This document shows positions 8,607 through 16,261 of a stretch of DNA of 54,365 nucleotides, piece after piece (within the stretch, counting starts at the first letter, position 1; each line of letters starts with the position of its first letter). The translations under genes were made by a program, and so were the position numbers. The DNA lies in contig DASWID010000122.1 in NCBI GenBank assembly GCA_036397855.1, positions 1 to 54,365 on the forward strand. The letters run 5' to 3'. Origin of the DNA: Thermodesulfobacteriota bacterium. GTDB taxonomy: Bacteria; Desulfobacterota_D; UBA1144; Nemesobacterales; CSP1-2. The notes beneath the pieces were generated by a model, which made no database searches, was not told the origin of the DNA, and was given only the letters and a program-made list of their open reading frames with translations.

Positions 8607-9584
8607 TTACCATTTTATGACTGCTGACGCAAATGTAAATCCGGAACCTATAACGGCGAAAAGGATTAAATCATCCTCTTGAATCCTTCCACTTTTAACT
8701 GCTTCATCTAGAGCAATCGGAACAGAAGCCGAGGAGGTATTTCCATACTTGTCAACATTCACAAACAGCTTCTCGGGAGAGAGGTTTAGCCGTCTCCTTA
8801 CAGCGTCCATAATCCTGTAATTTGCCTGGTGCGGTATGAATAGATCTACCTGTGCCGTGGTTATATCTGCTTTCCTTATAGCCTCCAATGATGCAAACTC
8901 CAGTCCCTTTACCCCTTCTTTAAATACGTCATTTCCTTTCATTTTTAGATAGTGTAACCCATTTTGGACGGTTTCCTCACTTGCTGGAGTACGAGAACCA
9001 CCTGCAGGAAGGATAATTTTTTCCCAATCGTCCCCATTTGCACCAAGAAAAATTGATAAAATACCGGATTTTTCTGATTTAGATAACACTGCGGCTCCTG
9101 CTCCATCTCCGAAGAGTATGCAGGTTGACCTGTCTTTATAATCCGTGATCCTTGATAACGTTTCGGCTCCTATTACCAGAATGTTTTCTGCATTCCCGGC
9201 TTCAATCATACTTTTTCCTACTTGTAGGGCATATATAAACCCGGAACAACCTGCCAGAAGATCAAAAGCAAATGCATTTTTTGCTCCCAGGCGGCTCTGG
9301 ACAAAGCATGAAGTGGCAGGGAATATGTAATCGGGTGTGACAGTTCCCAAGATTATCCCATCAACATCAGCGGGATCTATTGATGCTGACTCAAGCGCTT
9401 TTAAAGCGGCTTCATAAGCCATATCAGATGAAGCCACTTGTGGTTCGGCGATTCTCCTCTCGACAATCCCGGTCCTGGTTCTAATCCATTCATCGGAAGT
9501 GTCGACCATTTTTTCAAAGTCCTGGTTTGAAAGGATCCTGTCGGGTGTATATGAGCCAGTGCCAGTTATCTTTACAAAACCCAA
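8607..9584 (-). CDS. fabH: Beta-ketoacyl-ACP synthase III
   Basis: Initiates type II fatty acid synthesis by condensing an acyl-CoA (usually acetyl-CoA) with malonyl-ACP. The 325-residue thiolase-fold protein has the full catalytic triad: C113 in AGCSGFIYAL, H252 in PHQANYRIM and N282 in YGNTSSAS. Length is typical. It is not next to plsX or acpP as in many bacteria; the upstream gene is an unknown 136-residue protein. The GNTSSASVPIALDEA segment is that of true FabH rather than of OleC-type or quorum-signal paralogues. Confidence 0.93.
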   Translation of the reverse strand: MGFVKITGTGSYTPDRILSNQDFEKMVDTSDEWIRTRTGIVERRIAEPQVASSDMAYEAALKALESASIDPADVDGIILGTVTPDYIFPATSCFVQSRLGAKNAFAFDLLAGCSGFIYALQVGKSMIEAGNAENILVIGAETLSRITDYKDRSTCILFGDGAGAAVLSKSEKSGILSIFLGANGDDWEKIILPAGGSRTPASEETVQNGLHYLKMKGNDVFKEGVKGLEFASLEAIRKADITTAQVDLFIPHQANYRIMDAVRRRLNLSPEKLFVNVDKYGNTSSASVPIALDEAVKSGRIQEDDLILFAVIGSGFTFASAVIKW

Positions 9585-9650
9585 GTCTACTTTTTTCCTC
9601 CGAGGTATAGTCGAAGGGATATTATCAGGGTAAGCATCGATTTTGTCAAA

Positions 9651-10061
9651 CTAATTTGTAGCCTCAACTATTATGGATTTGATGTTTTCTGCGTCAATAT
9701 TGTTTAACGAAACCATTTTTGAGTACTGAATCCTCGTGTCAAAAAAATATATGTAAAAGTGGCCTTGCTCCAATAATTTCTTAAGAAGCTCCATCTCGTT
9801 CTCTGATTCAATTGCGAAAGAGTATTCAAACTGGTAGAGGTTGTTATTATAACCTTCGAGATAAAAAAGCATAATTATTGTGGGGAATTCGGGTCTTTTT
9901 AAGCATTCGAGCTCAAAAGCTATTTTTTCGACTCCTCTAAGTGACTCGATTACCTCTTGAGAATGCTTAAAAATGAAGAGCGTTTCGCTATTAATTGATG
10001 TGGCCATGCAACCCGACTCTATCAGCGAGAGTGATATTTCTAGTTCGGAATTCAATTGCAA
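9651..10061 (-). CDS. Hypothetical protein (136 aa)
   Basis: An unknown soluble protein without signal peptide or membrane helices, rich in alternating hydrophobic and aromatic segments (for example FYIYFFDTRIQYS) that suggest a mixed alpha/beta fold. The frame opens with TTG at 10061, preceded at good spacing by an AAGGAAG ribosome-binding site. An ATG at 10007 is an alternative start giving 118 residues. It lies 66 bp upstream of fabH on the same strand and may be cotranscribed with it. I do not recognise the family. Confidence 0.55.
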   Translation of the reverse strand: MQLNSELEISLSLIESGCMATSINSETLFIFKHSQEVIESLRGVEKIAFELECLKRPEFPTIIMLFYLEGYNNNLYQFEYSFAIESENEMELLKKLLEQGHFYIYFFDTRIQYSKMVSLNNIDAENIKSIIVEATN

Positions 10062-10166
10062 CGGTTCTTCCTTTGGGCTTCAGAATTTAGGAAAAATTTA
10101 ACAAAGTACGATATCAACTATGTCACTGCTGAATTAATATTTTTCGCAAAATGTTGAAACACTATA

Positions 10167-10242
10167 ATATACCCTGGGTCCGATCATAATTCTCTCGCCG
10201 GTTTCTTGACTCCAGGGTGAAAGTTAAACCCTGGGTCCAATA
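10167..10242. promoter_or_regulatory. Paired CCCTGGGTCC motifs with alternative hairpins
   Basis: The sequence CCCTGGGTCC occurs twice, near 10172 and near 10230. Between the two copies lies an inverted version, GACTCCAGGGT, near 10209. The middle copy can pair with either flank, giving two mutually exclusive stem-loops of about 9-10 bp. This is the layout of an attenuator or of paired operators. It lies 110-190 bp upstream of the small plus-strand gene at 10360 and just upstream of its candidate promoter. Regulator and function are unknown. Confidence 0.35.
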
Positions 10243-10268
10243 TAATAGAGATCTACGATTAATATAGC

Positions 10269-10298
10269 TTGACATTTATGTATAAAATTTATTATTAT
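10269..10298 (+). promoter_or_regulatory. Candidate sigma70 promoter for the 62-residue membrane protein
   Basis: A TTGACA hexamer at 10269-10274 is followed after 16-18 bp by an AT-only stretch offering ATTATT (10291) or TATTAT (10293) as the -10 element. It lies about 60 bp upstream of the start codon at 10360. Read from sequence only. Confidence 0.45.
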
Positions 10299-10359
10299 GA
10301 TTTTGTTAATCGGATAGCGCATTAAACAATCTTAGTAACTATTTATAAGGGAGGGGAAT

Positions 10360-10548
10360 ATGTATGTAATCGTTCTCTTCATAGTGTTTTTGGCTATTTA
10401 CTTCGCATTTGTAAGAGAGGAGGCGCCCTCACGGGGAACCCAAACTCAAGAAACGAAGGCCCAGACTACAACGGACGAGCCACCGAAACCCTCGGATACT
10501 GAGGAAGGAATTGATCCCTTCAAGTCTCCCGTGGCTCCTAGTTCATAA
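10360..10548 (+). CDS. Small single-pass membrane protein (62 aa)
   Basis: A 62-residue protein with one N-terminal membrane segment (YVIVLFIVFLAIYFAFV) and a hydrophilic tail rich in Thr, Gln, Glu and Pro, ending SPVAPSS. A strong GGGAGGGGAAT ribosome-binding site sits directly before the ATG, and a TTGACA promoter candidate lies upstream, so I accept it as a real gene. No family is recognised; the Pro/Thr/Glu-rich tail looks like a flexible spacer. It converges with btuC. Confidence 0.55.
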   Translation: MYVIVLFIVFLAIYFAFVREEAPSRGTQTQETKAQTTTDEPPKPSDTEEGIDPFKSPVAPSS

Positions 10549-10578
10549 TTATGAGTTGAGTCGGGATAGGCAGGCTTT

Positions 10579-10628
10579 GTCCAATAACTTAAGAATTAGA
10601 CCTTAGGCCTTTGGCTATTAAATTGGAC
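10579..10628. terminator. Candidate bidirectional terminator between the small membrane gene and btuC
   Basis: Arms GTCCAAT (10579-10585) and ATTGGAC (10622-10628) enclose further pairing sequence (CCTTAGG, GCCTTTGGC). The position between two convergent genes suits a shared terminator. The T run is weak, so this is only a candidate. Confidence 0.3.
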
Positions 10629-10635
10629 TTTAGGA

Positions 10636-11637
10636 TTAAACAATTACCTCTTTTTTAGTCTTCATAAGAAGCCAAAGGAAAAAAACCCCTCCAAAAGAGG
10701 CTGTGATAATTCCAACTGGAATTTCAACAGGCGAAAGAATAGTCCTGGATATTGTGTCCGTAGCAGTGAGAAAGGAAGCCCCAAGAAAAAACGAACAGGG
10801 TAATATTATACGATTATCAACTCCTAATATCATTCTCAGGATGTGAGGAATTATCAAACCGACAAACCCGATAGGACCTGTAACTGAGATTACGGCACTA
10901 GCTGCAAGCGATGTGGCAAAGTAGATTTTCTTTTCCATCATGTCGACGTTTACTCCTAGAGAGGATGCTACATCGTCACCTAGTGAAAATAAATTCATGT
11001 CTTTTGTCATCGAAAGAAGGATCAAACAACCTGGGATAACAAATAAAAGGCTTTTCCAGACGGTATCGAATCCAACGATGTCTAAGCTTCCCATAATCCA
11101 TCTCATAGTCTGTAACGGCTGAGTAAGGTCTGAGAAGAATTGTAAGAAAAGTATTATGGCTGAATAAAGGAAATTCACGACTACTCCGGCTAATAAAAGT
11201 CTGCCGGTTGCAACAACCCCCCGGAGCTTTGATATAGAATAAACGAAGAGAATGGTAAAGATCGCAAAAAGAAAGGACAAGACAGACACGGCAGAGAAGC
11301 CAAGGAATCCATTTGCCAACCCAATCCGTATCGCAAGAAGCGCTCCGAGAGAGGCGCCTCCCGATACCCCGAGCGTAAATGGTGAGGCCAGCGGATTCCT
11401 GAAGAGTGCCTGTAGACCGGCACCCGCTATGGCAAGAGTTCCGCCGGCAATAGAAGCCATAAGAATCCTGGGAATTCTGATCTTAAAATAAATCGTTCTT
11501 GCGAGTTCGTCACCCGAGAATACGGCTTTAACTGGATTTATATCATAAGTTCCAATGAATATGCTGATGAGTGAGATTAGGATCCAGATCAAAATGAGTA
11601 TGCTTGATGATATTATGAGTTTTTTTTTGGCGTGCAT
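10636..11637 (-). CDS. btuC: Cobalamin ABC transporter permease (BtuC/FecCD family)
   Basis: An inner-membrane permease of the FecCD/BtuC family with about nine to ten membrane segments across 333 residues. Family hallmarks include GAGLQALFRNPLASP, a GVSGGASLGALLAIR stretch, and GPIGFVGLIIPHILR, the cytoplasmic coupling-helix region contacting the ATPase. The longest frame begins with GTG at 11652; I prefer the ATG at 11637, which follows a TAGAGATC purine stretch. By sequence alone the family also covers siderophore and heme permeases. The B12 assignment comes from its place downstream of a cobalamin riboswitch, btuB and two btuF-type genes. Confidence 0.85.
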   Translation of the reverse strand: MHAKKKLIISSSILILIWILISLISIFIGTYDINPVKAVFSGDELARTIYFKIRIPRILMASIAGGTLAIAGAGLQALFRNPLASPFTLGVSGGASLGALLAIRIGLANGFLGFSAVSVLSFLFAIFTILFVYSISKLRGVVATGRLLLAGVVVNFLYSAIILFLQFFSDLTQPLQTMRWIMGSLDIVGFDTVWKSLLFVIPGCLILLSMTKDMNLFSLGDDVASSLGVNVDMMEKKIYFATSLAASAVISVTGPIGFVGLIIPHILRMILGVDNRIILPCSFFLGASFLTATDTISRTILSPVEIPVGIITASFGGVFFLWLLMKTKKEVIV

Positions 11638-11775
11638 GATCTCTAGATTCACAAGAATCTACGGGTCTCTTATTAATTTGAGCGGCATTTTATTAAAGCA
11701 AAATTCAATTAGGATGTCATGGTTTTGTCATGAGAATGAGTGAATTCCGTCGAAGAAGTGATTTCAAATTTAACA

Positions 11776-12549
11776 TTAGCCAACTGGAAATACGAAAATC
11801 TTTCCGTCTTCTTTTCTCACTGTTACTTCAATATCATAAGCCTTGCTCAAGATGTCGTCAGTCAGTACCTGATCAAATTCACCCTCGGCAAGTATCCCTC
11901 CGTCTTTCAATATGATTAATTTGTCAAAATAAAATAGCGCAGAAAATATGTCATGTGTGGCTGCAATTATAGATATATTCCTTTCGTTTTTGAGCTTTAA
12001 TAAGAGTCTTAGTATCTCGGTTTTGTGCCTCACATCGAGAAAGGATACTGGTTCATCGAGAATCATTACCTCAGGCTCCTGGGCAAGGGCGCGAGCAAAG
12101 GAAGTGAGCTGTTTTTCTCCACCAGAAATCTCAGTGACTAATCGGTCCTGGAGATGGGTTAGGCCTACAGTTTCCATCGCTTGAAAAGCTATTTCATTGT
12201 CTTTATCATTTTCAAACTCAAACCTTCCTAGATATGGGGCCCTACCCATTTTTATTATTTCAGAGACCGTAAAAGGGAAACCAAATGTCGGATTCTGGGG
12301 TACATAGGCGATTCTTTTAGAGATCTCTCTTTTAGGCAAAAATTTTAGTTCCTTACTTTTATAGAGTATTTTCCCACGTTTTGTGCTCAATATGCCCGTC
12401 AGAATCTTCAGTAGGGTTGATTTGCCGACACCGTTTGCTCCGAGCAGTCCGACAAATTCTCCCTGACCAATAGATAAATCGACGCCCTTTATAACCTCTA
12501 CCCCATCATAGGAGAAACGGATATTCTGTCCCTCAATTATATTTTCCAT
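11776..12549 (-). CDS. btuD: Cobalamin ABC transporter ATP-binding protein
   Basis: An ABC ATPase that powers B12 import with BtuC. With the start at the ATG at 12549 the protein has 257 residues. Walker A GANGVGKST is at 37-45, a signature ISGGEKQ at 141-147, and Walker B VMILDEP at 161-167. The Q-loop glutamine is in AYVPQNP. A longer frame begins with GTG at 12579 and adds ten residues including two cysteines, but those codons fall inside a repeat element and look accidental. No strong ribosome-binding site precedes either start, which may reflect insertion of that element. It lies 124 bp upstream of btuC. Confidence 0.88.
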   Translation of the reverse strand: MENIIEGQNIRFSYDGVEVIKGVDLSIGQGEFVGLLGANGVGKSTLLKILTGILSTKRGKILYKSKELKFLPKREISKRIAYVPQNPTFGFPFTVSEIIKMGRAPYLGRFEFENDKDNEIAFQAMETVGLTHLQDRLVTEISGGEKQLTSFARALAQEPEVMILDEPVSFLDVRHKTEILRLLLKLKNERNISIIAATHDIFSALFYFDKLIILKDGGILAEGEFDQVLTDDILSKAYDIEVTVRKEDGKIFVFPVG

Positions 12550-12558
12550 GTGTTTATC

Positions 12559-12702
12559 GCCACAAAGGCACGAAGACACGAATATATAAATAAATTCTAG
12601 TCACCTAATTCCAAATGGTAAAAAATTTTCTTTTGATTTGAATTTTGGAACTTGTATTTTGTGTTTTGCTTGTCATTCTTTGTGCCTTTGTGCCTTGGTG
12701 GC
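12559..12702. repeat. Composite palindromic element, copy 1 (btuF/btuD)
   Basis: A 144-bp element with outer arms of opposite orientation, each made of period-8 units: CAAAGGCA-CGAAGACA type on the left and CTTTGTGC-CTTTGTGC-CTTGGTGG on the right. Between them lies a second, inner inverted repeat (ATTCCAAA ... TTTGGAA). The right arm encodes the last ten residues of btuF (GATKAQRHKE), and the left arm covers the extended start of btuD. Two more copies with the same plan occur at 30415 and 32368. Confidence 0.75.
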
Positions 12703-13581
12703 TCCATGATATCTTTCGAATACCTCAGGGTGTAGAATATGAGCCAAAATATAAGCACCCTCAATTATTCTCTGACTCGGTCGGAGCAATTCCGAGCTTG
12801 AAACGACGTGGACCTCGTTATTTTTAACGGCTGAAATTTCCTTAAGACCGCCCCATGTTTTAATAGTTGAGCCTTTGTTTTCTGTTTTATCGTACGTCGT
12901 CTCAATTATGACTTGTGGATCAAACGAAAGGATGGCGTCTTTTGCAATCTTTAGTGCAAACCTATTGCTTTTCACCACATTTTCTCCACCCGCGAGATTT
13001 ATTAGTTCGTTTATATAGTTGTCTCTTCCAATTACATAAATATCCTCAAGTGTTCCTGGATTCCGACCTACAACAAATAAAACCCTTTTCTTGGGGACTT
13101 CGGAAGTCTTTGAACTAATTTCTTCGAAGTTTGAATTAATTTTATTTGAAAGGTTTTCTGCCTCCTGTTCTTTTTGTAAGACCTTACCTAGCTGGAGAAT
13201 CGAATTCTGTATGTCTTTAATCGACTTATTGCTATCGACAGCAAGCGTGTTTAAACCTAACTTTCTAATATTATCTCCGAATATACTGTCCTGATCTGTC
13301 ATAAAGATGACCAAGTCAGGCTTCAGTCTGACAATTGCCTCCAGGTTTGGGTTTACCCACCCCCCCACCTTTGGGACAGCGTCCGCTTCAGGTGGGAAGT
13401 CTGAATACATCGTAACACCTACGATCTTATCCCAGGCGCCTAAACCATAAATAATCTCTGTGACATTCGGTGAAAGCGAAACTATACGTTGAGGGTTTTT
13501 GTCGGAATTAGCGTAAAGGGTTACGTAAGAGAAGATTAATATTGAAAAGAGAACTAAGGAGGTTTTTATAACCGATTTCAT
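12673..13581 (-). CDS. btuF: Periplasmic cobalamin-binding protein
   Basis: A 302-residue class III periplasmic binding protein. A signal peptide (KTSLVLFSILIFSYVTLYA) ends near residue 24. The mature part begins with the BtuF/FepB pattern PQRIVSLSPNVTEIIYGLGA and continues with VGVTMYSDFPPEA and LEAIVRLKPDLVIF, then the long linking helix of the two-lobed fold. It delivers B12 to BtuCD. The last ten residues (GATKAQRHKE) are encoded by a repeat element, so the native C-terminus has been replaced or extended. It lies 3 bp downstream of the second, signal-less homologue. Confidence 0.88.
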   Translation of the reverse strand: MKSVIKTSLVLFSILIFSYVTLYANSDKNPQRIVSLSPNVTEIIYGLGAWDKIVGVTMYSDFPPEADAVPKVGGWVNPNLEAIVRLKPDLVIFMTDQDSIFGDNIRKLGLNTLAVDSNKSIKDIQNSILQLGKVLQKEQEAENLSNKINSNFEEISSKTSEVPKKRVLFVVGRNPGTLEDIYVIGRDNYINELINLAGGENVVKSNRFALKIAKDAILSFDPQVIIETTYDKTENKGSTIKTWGGLKEISAVKNNEVHVVSSSELLRPSQRIIEGAYILAHILHPEVFERYHGATKAQRHKE

Positions 13582-13584
13582 TTA

Positions 13585-14529
13585 TCATCCCAAATTTAAT
13601 TCGAAATAATAGTGATTCCTCAGATTCAGGACAGAGTTATTTGGAAATTCAAATTCACATGCTTCTGGATGAATTATCTTTGCCAATATCTCGAGTCCGT
13701 CCACTACTCTCGGTCCTGACCTCGAAAAATACGAATTTGCATCAACCAGGTAGACATGCCCCCTCTTTGAAGCAGGTATTTGGTTCCAATATTTATGAGA
13801 AGTCAGGATATCAATTTCCTTAAGGGTGTCTTCAATATTGAACCCACAGGGCATTACAACGATAATTTGAGGTGCAAAGTTCAAAATATCGTCCCAGGAT
13901 ACCTCAAGCGATGGTTCGCCAGGTTTTGCAATTCCGTTGTCTCCACCTGCCAGTTGAACCATTTCCGGAATCCAATGGCCTGCGGCATATGTAGGCTCTA
14001 GCCATTCCATGCAGAACACTCTTGGTCTATCCCTCTCATCTGAAAAAAGGGATTTAATCCTGTGTATTCTTGATTTTAGTTTTCCTACAATTTCATCCGC
14101 ACGATCCTTTGTTTCGGTTGCATCTCCAATTGTCAGGATTGTATCCAGGATTTGTTCAATTGTATTTGGTTCCAAGGAAATTATTTCGGGGGTATGACCT
14201 AAGGCTTTTACCGATTCCAGTACTTCATTTCCTGAAACGGCACATACTTCGCATAATCCTTGAGTAAGTATTATGTCGGGGTTAGCCTCTTTCAATGCCT
14301 CAATGTCTATGAGATAGGTGCTTTTGCCCTCATTCCGATTTTTGACGATTAACTCATCTATTTCACGACTTGATAACTCATTTGGATTGATAAAACTCAT
14401 TATGACCTTAGATTTATCCCTGGCTTCAGGTGGATAATCGCATTCATGTGTAACGCCCACTAAGTTTTCAGCCAACCCTAACGCACAAACAATTTCCGTA
14501 GTACTGGGAAGTAATGAACATATCCGCAT
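13585..14529 (-). CDS. BtuF-like cobalamin-binding protein without signal peptide
   Basis: A second binding-protein homologue, about 314 residues from the ATG at 14529; a longer frame from 14550 adds only MTRGVID. It starts RICSLLPSTTEIVCALGLAE and carries VGVTHECDYPPEA, GLCEVCAVS, MEWLEPTYAAGHW and a GPRVVDGLEILA motif. There is no N-terminal hydrophobic segment, so it should stay in the cytoplasm. This subgroup is commonly annotated as cobalamin-binding protein in Deltaproteobacteria. A possible role is to receive or hold cobalamin after import, but this is inference. The Cys pair in CEVC and the invariant aromatic/His stretch are candidate ligands. It lies between the beta-propeller lipoprotein and btuF, with a 3-bp gap to the latter. 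Confidence 0.8.
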   Translation of the reverse strand: MRICSLLPSTTEIVCALGLAENLVGVTHECDYPPEARDKSKVIMSFINPNELSSREIDELIVKNRNEGKSTYLIDIEALKEANPDIILTQGLCEVCAVSGNEVLESVKALGHTPEIISLEPNTIEQILDTILTIGDATETKDRADEIVGKLKSRIHRIKSLFSDERDRPRVFCMEWLEPTYAAGHWIPEMVQLAGGDNGIAKPGEPSLEVSWDDILNFAPQIIVVMPCGFNIEDTLKEIDILTSHKYWNQIPASKRGHVYLVDANSYFSRSGPRVVDGLEILAKIIHPEACEFEFPNNSVLNLRNHYYFELNLG

Positions 14530-14612
14530 ATCAATAACCCCTCTTGTCATTGCAACTGAGAATTATTTTAACAATAATCTTTAACTACTTTACCTACAGA
14601 TGCAACCTTCAT

Positions 14613-16121
14613 TCACTGAGGAGGTAGCACGAGTGCAGTATTTACAGAACCAAATTTTGAGCTTATTCCTGTTGTGTAGAATATATCTGCTCCCTCAAAG
14701 TCAACCCCCGCAGTTCCAGGTCTAATGGCTAGAAATTGTACTCCGTCAAATAAGTCCGAGTTTGGATTATCTGCTCGGATTCCCGCGGGGAAAAAGAAAC
14801 TAAATGGAAAAGGACTAATTTCATCATTCGCAGTATCAATCACAGCAATTTGATCAGAATTGAAAAGAGTTGTAAACCCGAGACCGTCTTCGTTGATTTC
14901 TATATCTCCGGTATTATTCAGTCCGCTGATATCGGTCACAATTATTGGGTTGCTAGGTCCATTTACGACAGTATTGGTTTCCAAATTTACCTTTAAAAGC
15001 GCGCCTACCAGGCCTAATCCCATGTATCCGAATCTTCCATCCGGAGTCGGTGCAATTCTATTTGGAAGACACACCTTTGAATTTGTTTCGCTCAGTGGAA
15101 TATCTATTGTATCAATTATAGAATCGGTCTCGACATCTATTACATCGATTGAAGGCGGGAAATCGAATTCGCAGAAAAATTCCGAAAAGTCAGGCGTTGA
15201 AGAAATGTCTCCAGCATTTACAACATAAATTCTCTCTCCAATAACTGTCATTCCACCCGTATTTGCACCAGATGCCGTGAATGTACCTAAGAACTGGTTG
15301 GATTCAGCATCGATTCTTGATATGAATCCACGCCCCGCTGGTTCGAAGAATTCATTGAGATTATTGTTGGACACATAAACCTTTCCATCTGCTACCGCAA
15401 TGCCTGAAGGATCTTCAAATCCGTCGACCGCAAATCTTACCTCTTGGCACGGTGGGAAATTGTTACCCTCACCTGTTCGAACGATAATTAATTCACAGTT
15501 TCTAGTTTGAAGATTTACCAGTGCCACGCTCTGTCCAATGTTATTTGCAACATAAGCCCTTGTGTCATCCAGAAATGCCAGAGCGACCGGATTTGATCCT
15601 TGGGGAAGCACAATCGTTCCAATTTGCTGTGGAGTGTTCTGGTCTAAATCGAATATTTGGATGTTATTCGAAAATCCGTTAGTTACATATGCTCTATCCC
15701 CTCTAATTTCTATTGCTGTTGGTACACTCCCAAGCTGGGCTAAGTCTCTTCTCACCGCTTGAGAAAGTAAGGTGACTCCTATTGTCGTGTCTTCAACAAT
15801 GGCGCCGCCATCTGTCACTTGAATATTAAAAATATCATTTGTGTTACCTATAAAAGTTGGGTCGAAGCTTCCGTCATTCTCTCCCGAAGTAACCTGTGTC
15901 TCGTCGGTGTTAATGTTAGTCACTTCTACAAGGCTACCCGGTGGGACTGCGCCGGGTGTACCACCTACCTTGATGGTTTGATTTGAACCGCTTCTTTCAG
16001 CCACTGCGATGATGTTTCCGGTTGGAATAAAACCCCCGCCGTCTTCGCCGCCTGTATCATTACACCCCACGACTGATACCCCCAACATAATAACAATAAA
16101 CATGCTCTTAAACATTCTCAT
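14613..16121 (-). CDS. YncE/YVTN-like beta-propeller lipoprotein of the B12 locus (BtuG-like candidate)
   Basis: A 502-residue lipoprotein: signal peptide with lipobox VSVVGC at about residues 15-20, then a short acidic/Gly linker. A ~100-residue beta-rich domain follows (GTPGAVPPGSLVEVTN...), then about seven blades of a YVTN/YncE-type propeller from about residue 130 (RGDRAYVTNGFSNNIQIFD and similar). It lies 140 bp after btuB and before two btuF-type genes in a riboswitch-led unit. In Bacteroides, BtuG is a propeller lipoprotein that binds B12 at the cell surface with BtuB. By architecture and position this protein could do the same, although direct homology was not tested. Several cysteines (CELII, PPCQE, EFFCEF, KVCLPN) may form disulfides. 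Confidence 0.8.
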   Translation of the reverse strand: MRMFKSMFIVIMLGVSVVGCNDTGGEDGGGFIPTGNIIAVAERSGSNQTIKVGGTPGAVPPGSLVEVTNINTDETQVTSGENDGSFDPTFIGNTNDIFNIQVTDGGAIVEDTTIGVTLLSQAVRRDLAQLGSVPTAIEIRGDRAYVTNGFSNNIQIFDLDQNTPQQIGTIVLPQGSNPVALAFLDDTRAYVANNIGQSVALVNLQTRNCELIIVRTGEGNNFPPCQEVRFAVDGFEDPSGIAVADGKVYVSNNNLNEFFEPAGRGFISRIDAESNQFLGTFTASGANTGGMTVIGERIYVVNAGDISSTPDFSEFFCEFDFPPSIDVIDVETDSIIDTIDIPLSETNSKVCLPNRIAPTPDGRFGYMGLGLVGALLKVNLETNTVVNGPSNPIIVTDISGLNNTGDIEINEDGLGFTTLFNSDQIAVIDTANDEISPFPFSFFFPAGIRADNPNSDLFDGVQFLAIRPGTAGVDFEGADIFYTTGISSKFGSVNTALVLPPQ

Positions 16122-16149
16122 GACTAATCCCTCCTTTTTTAAAATTTAA

Positions 16150-16257
16150 AAAAGATTCACGATGCACGATTCATGATCCATGATGCACATTGAAGAATGT
16201 TTTTACTTGCATCCTGTATCCTGTATCTTGTATCCTGCATCCTGTATCGTGAATCCT
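16150..16257. repeat. Heptameric tandem-repeat hairpin between btuB and the propeller lipoprotein
   Basis: The left half (16154-16188) holds five consecutive heptamers such as GATTCAC, GATGCAC and GATTCAT. The right half (16209-16257) holds seven consecutive heptamers such as GCATCCT, GTATCCT and GAATCCT. Read as reverse complement, the right units have the same ANGATNC consensus as the left ones, so the two halves form one long imperfect hairpin. The outermost arms GATTCAC+GAT (16154-16163) and ATC+GTGAATC (16246-16255) are perfect. It lies wholly inside the btuB-lipoprotein gap and could stabilise mRNA ends or separate expression of the two genes. Confidence 0.75.
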
Positions 16258-16261
16258 CGCT

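Noticed and set aside
16209-16257. Possible CRISPR-like array
   Set aside because: The repeats are 7-bp tandem words without spacers and have an inverted partner; this is a heptamer hairpin, not CRISPR.
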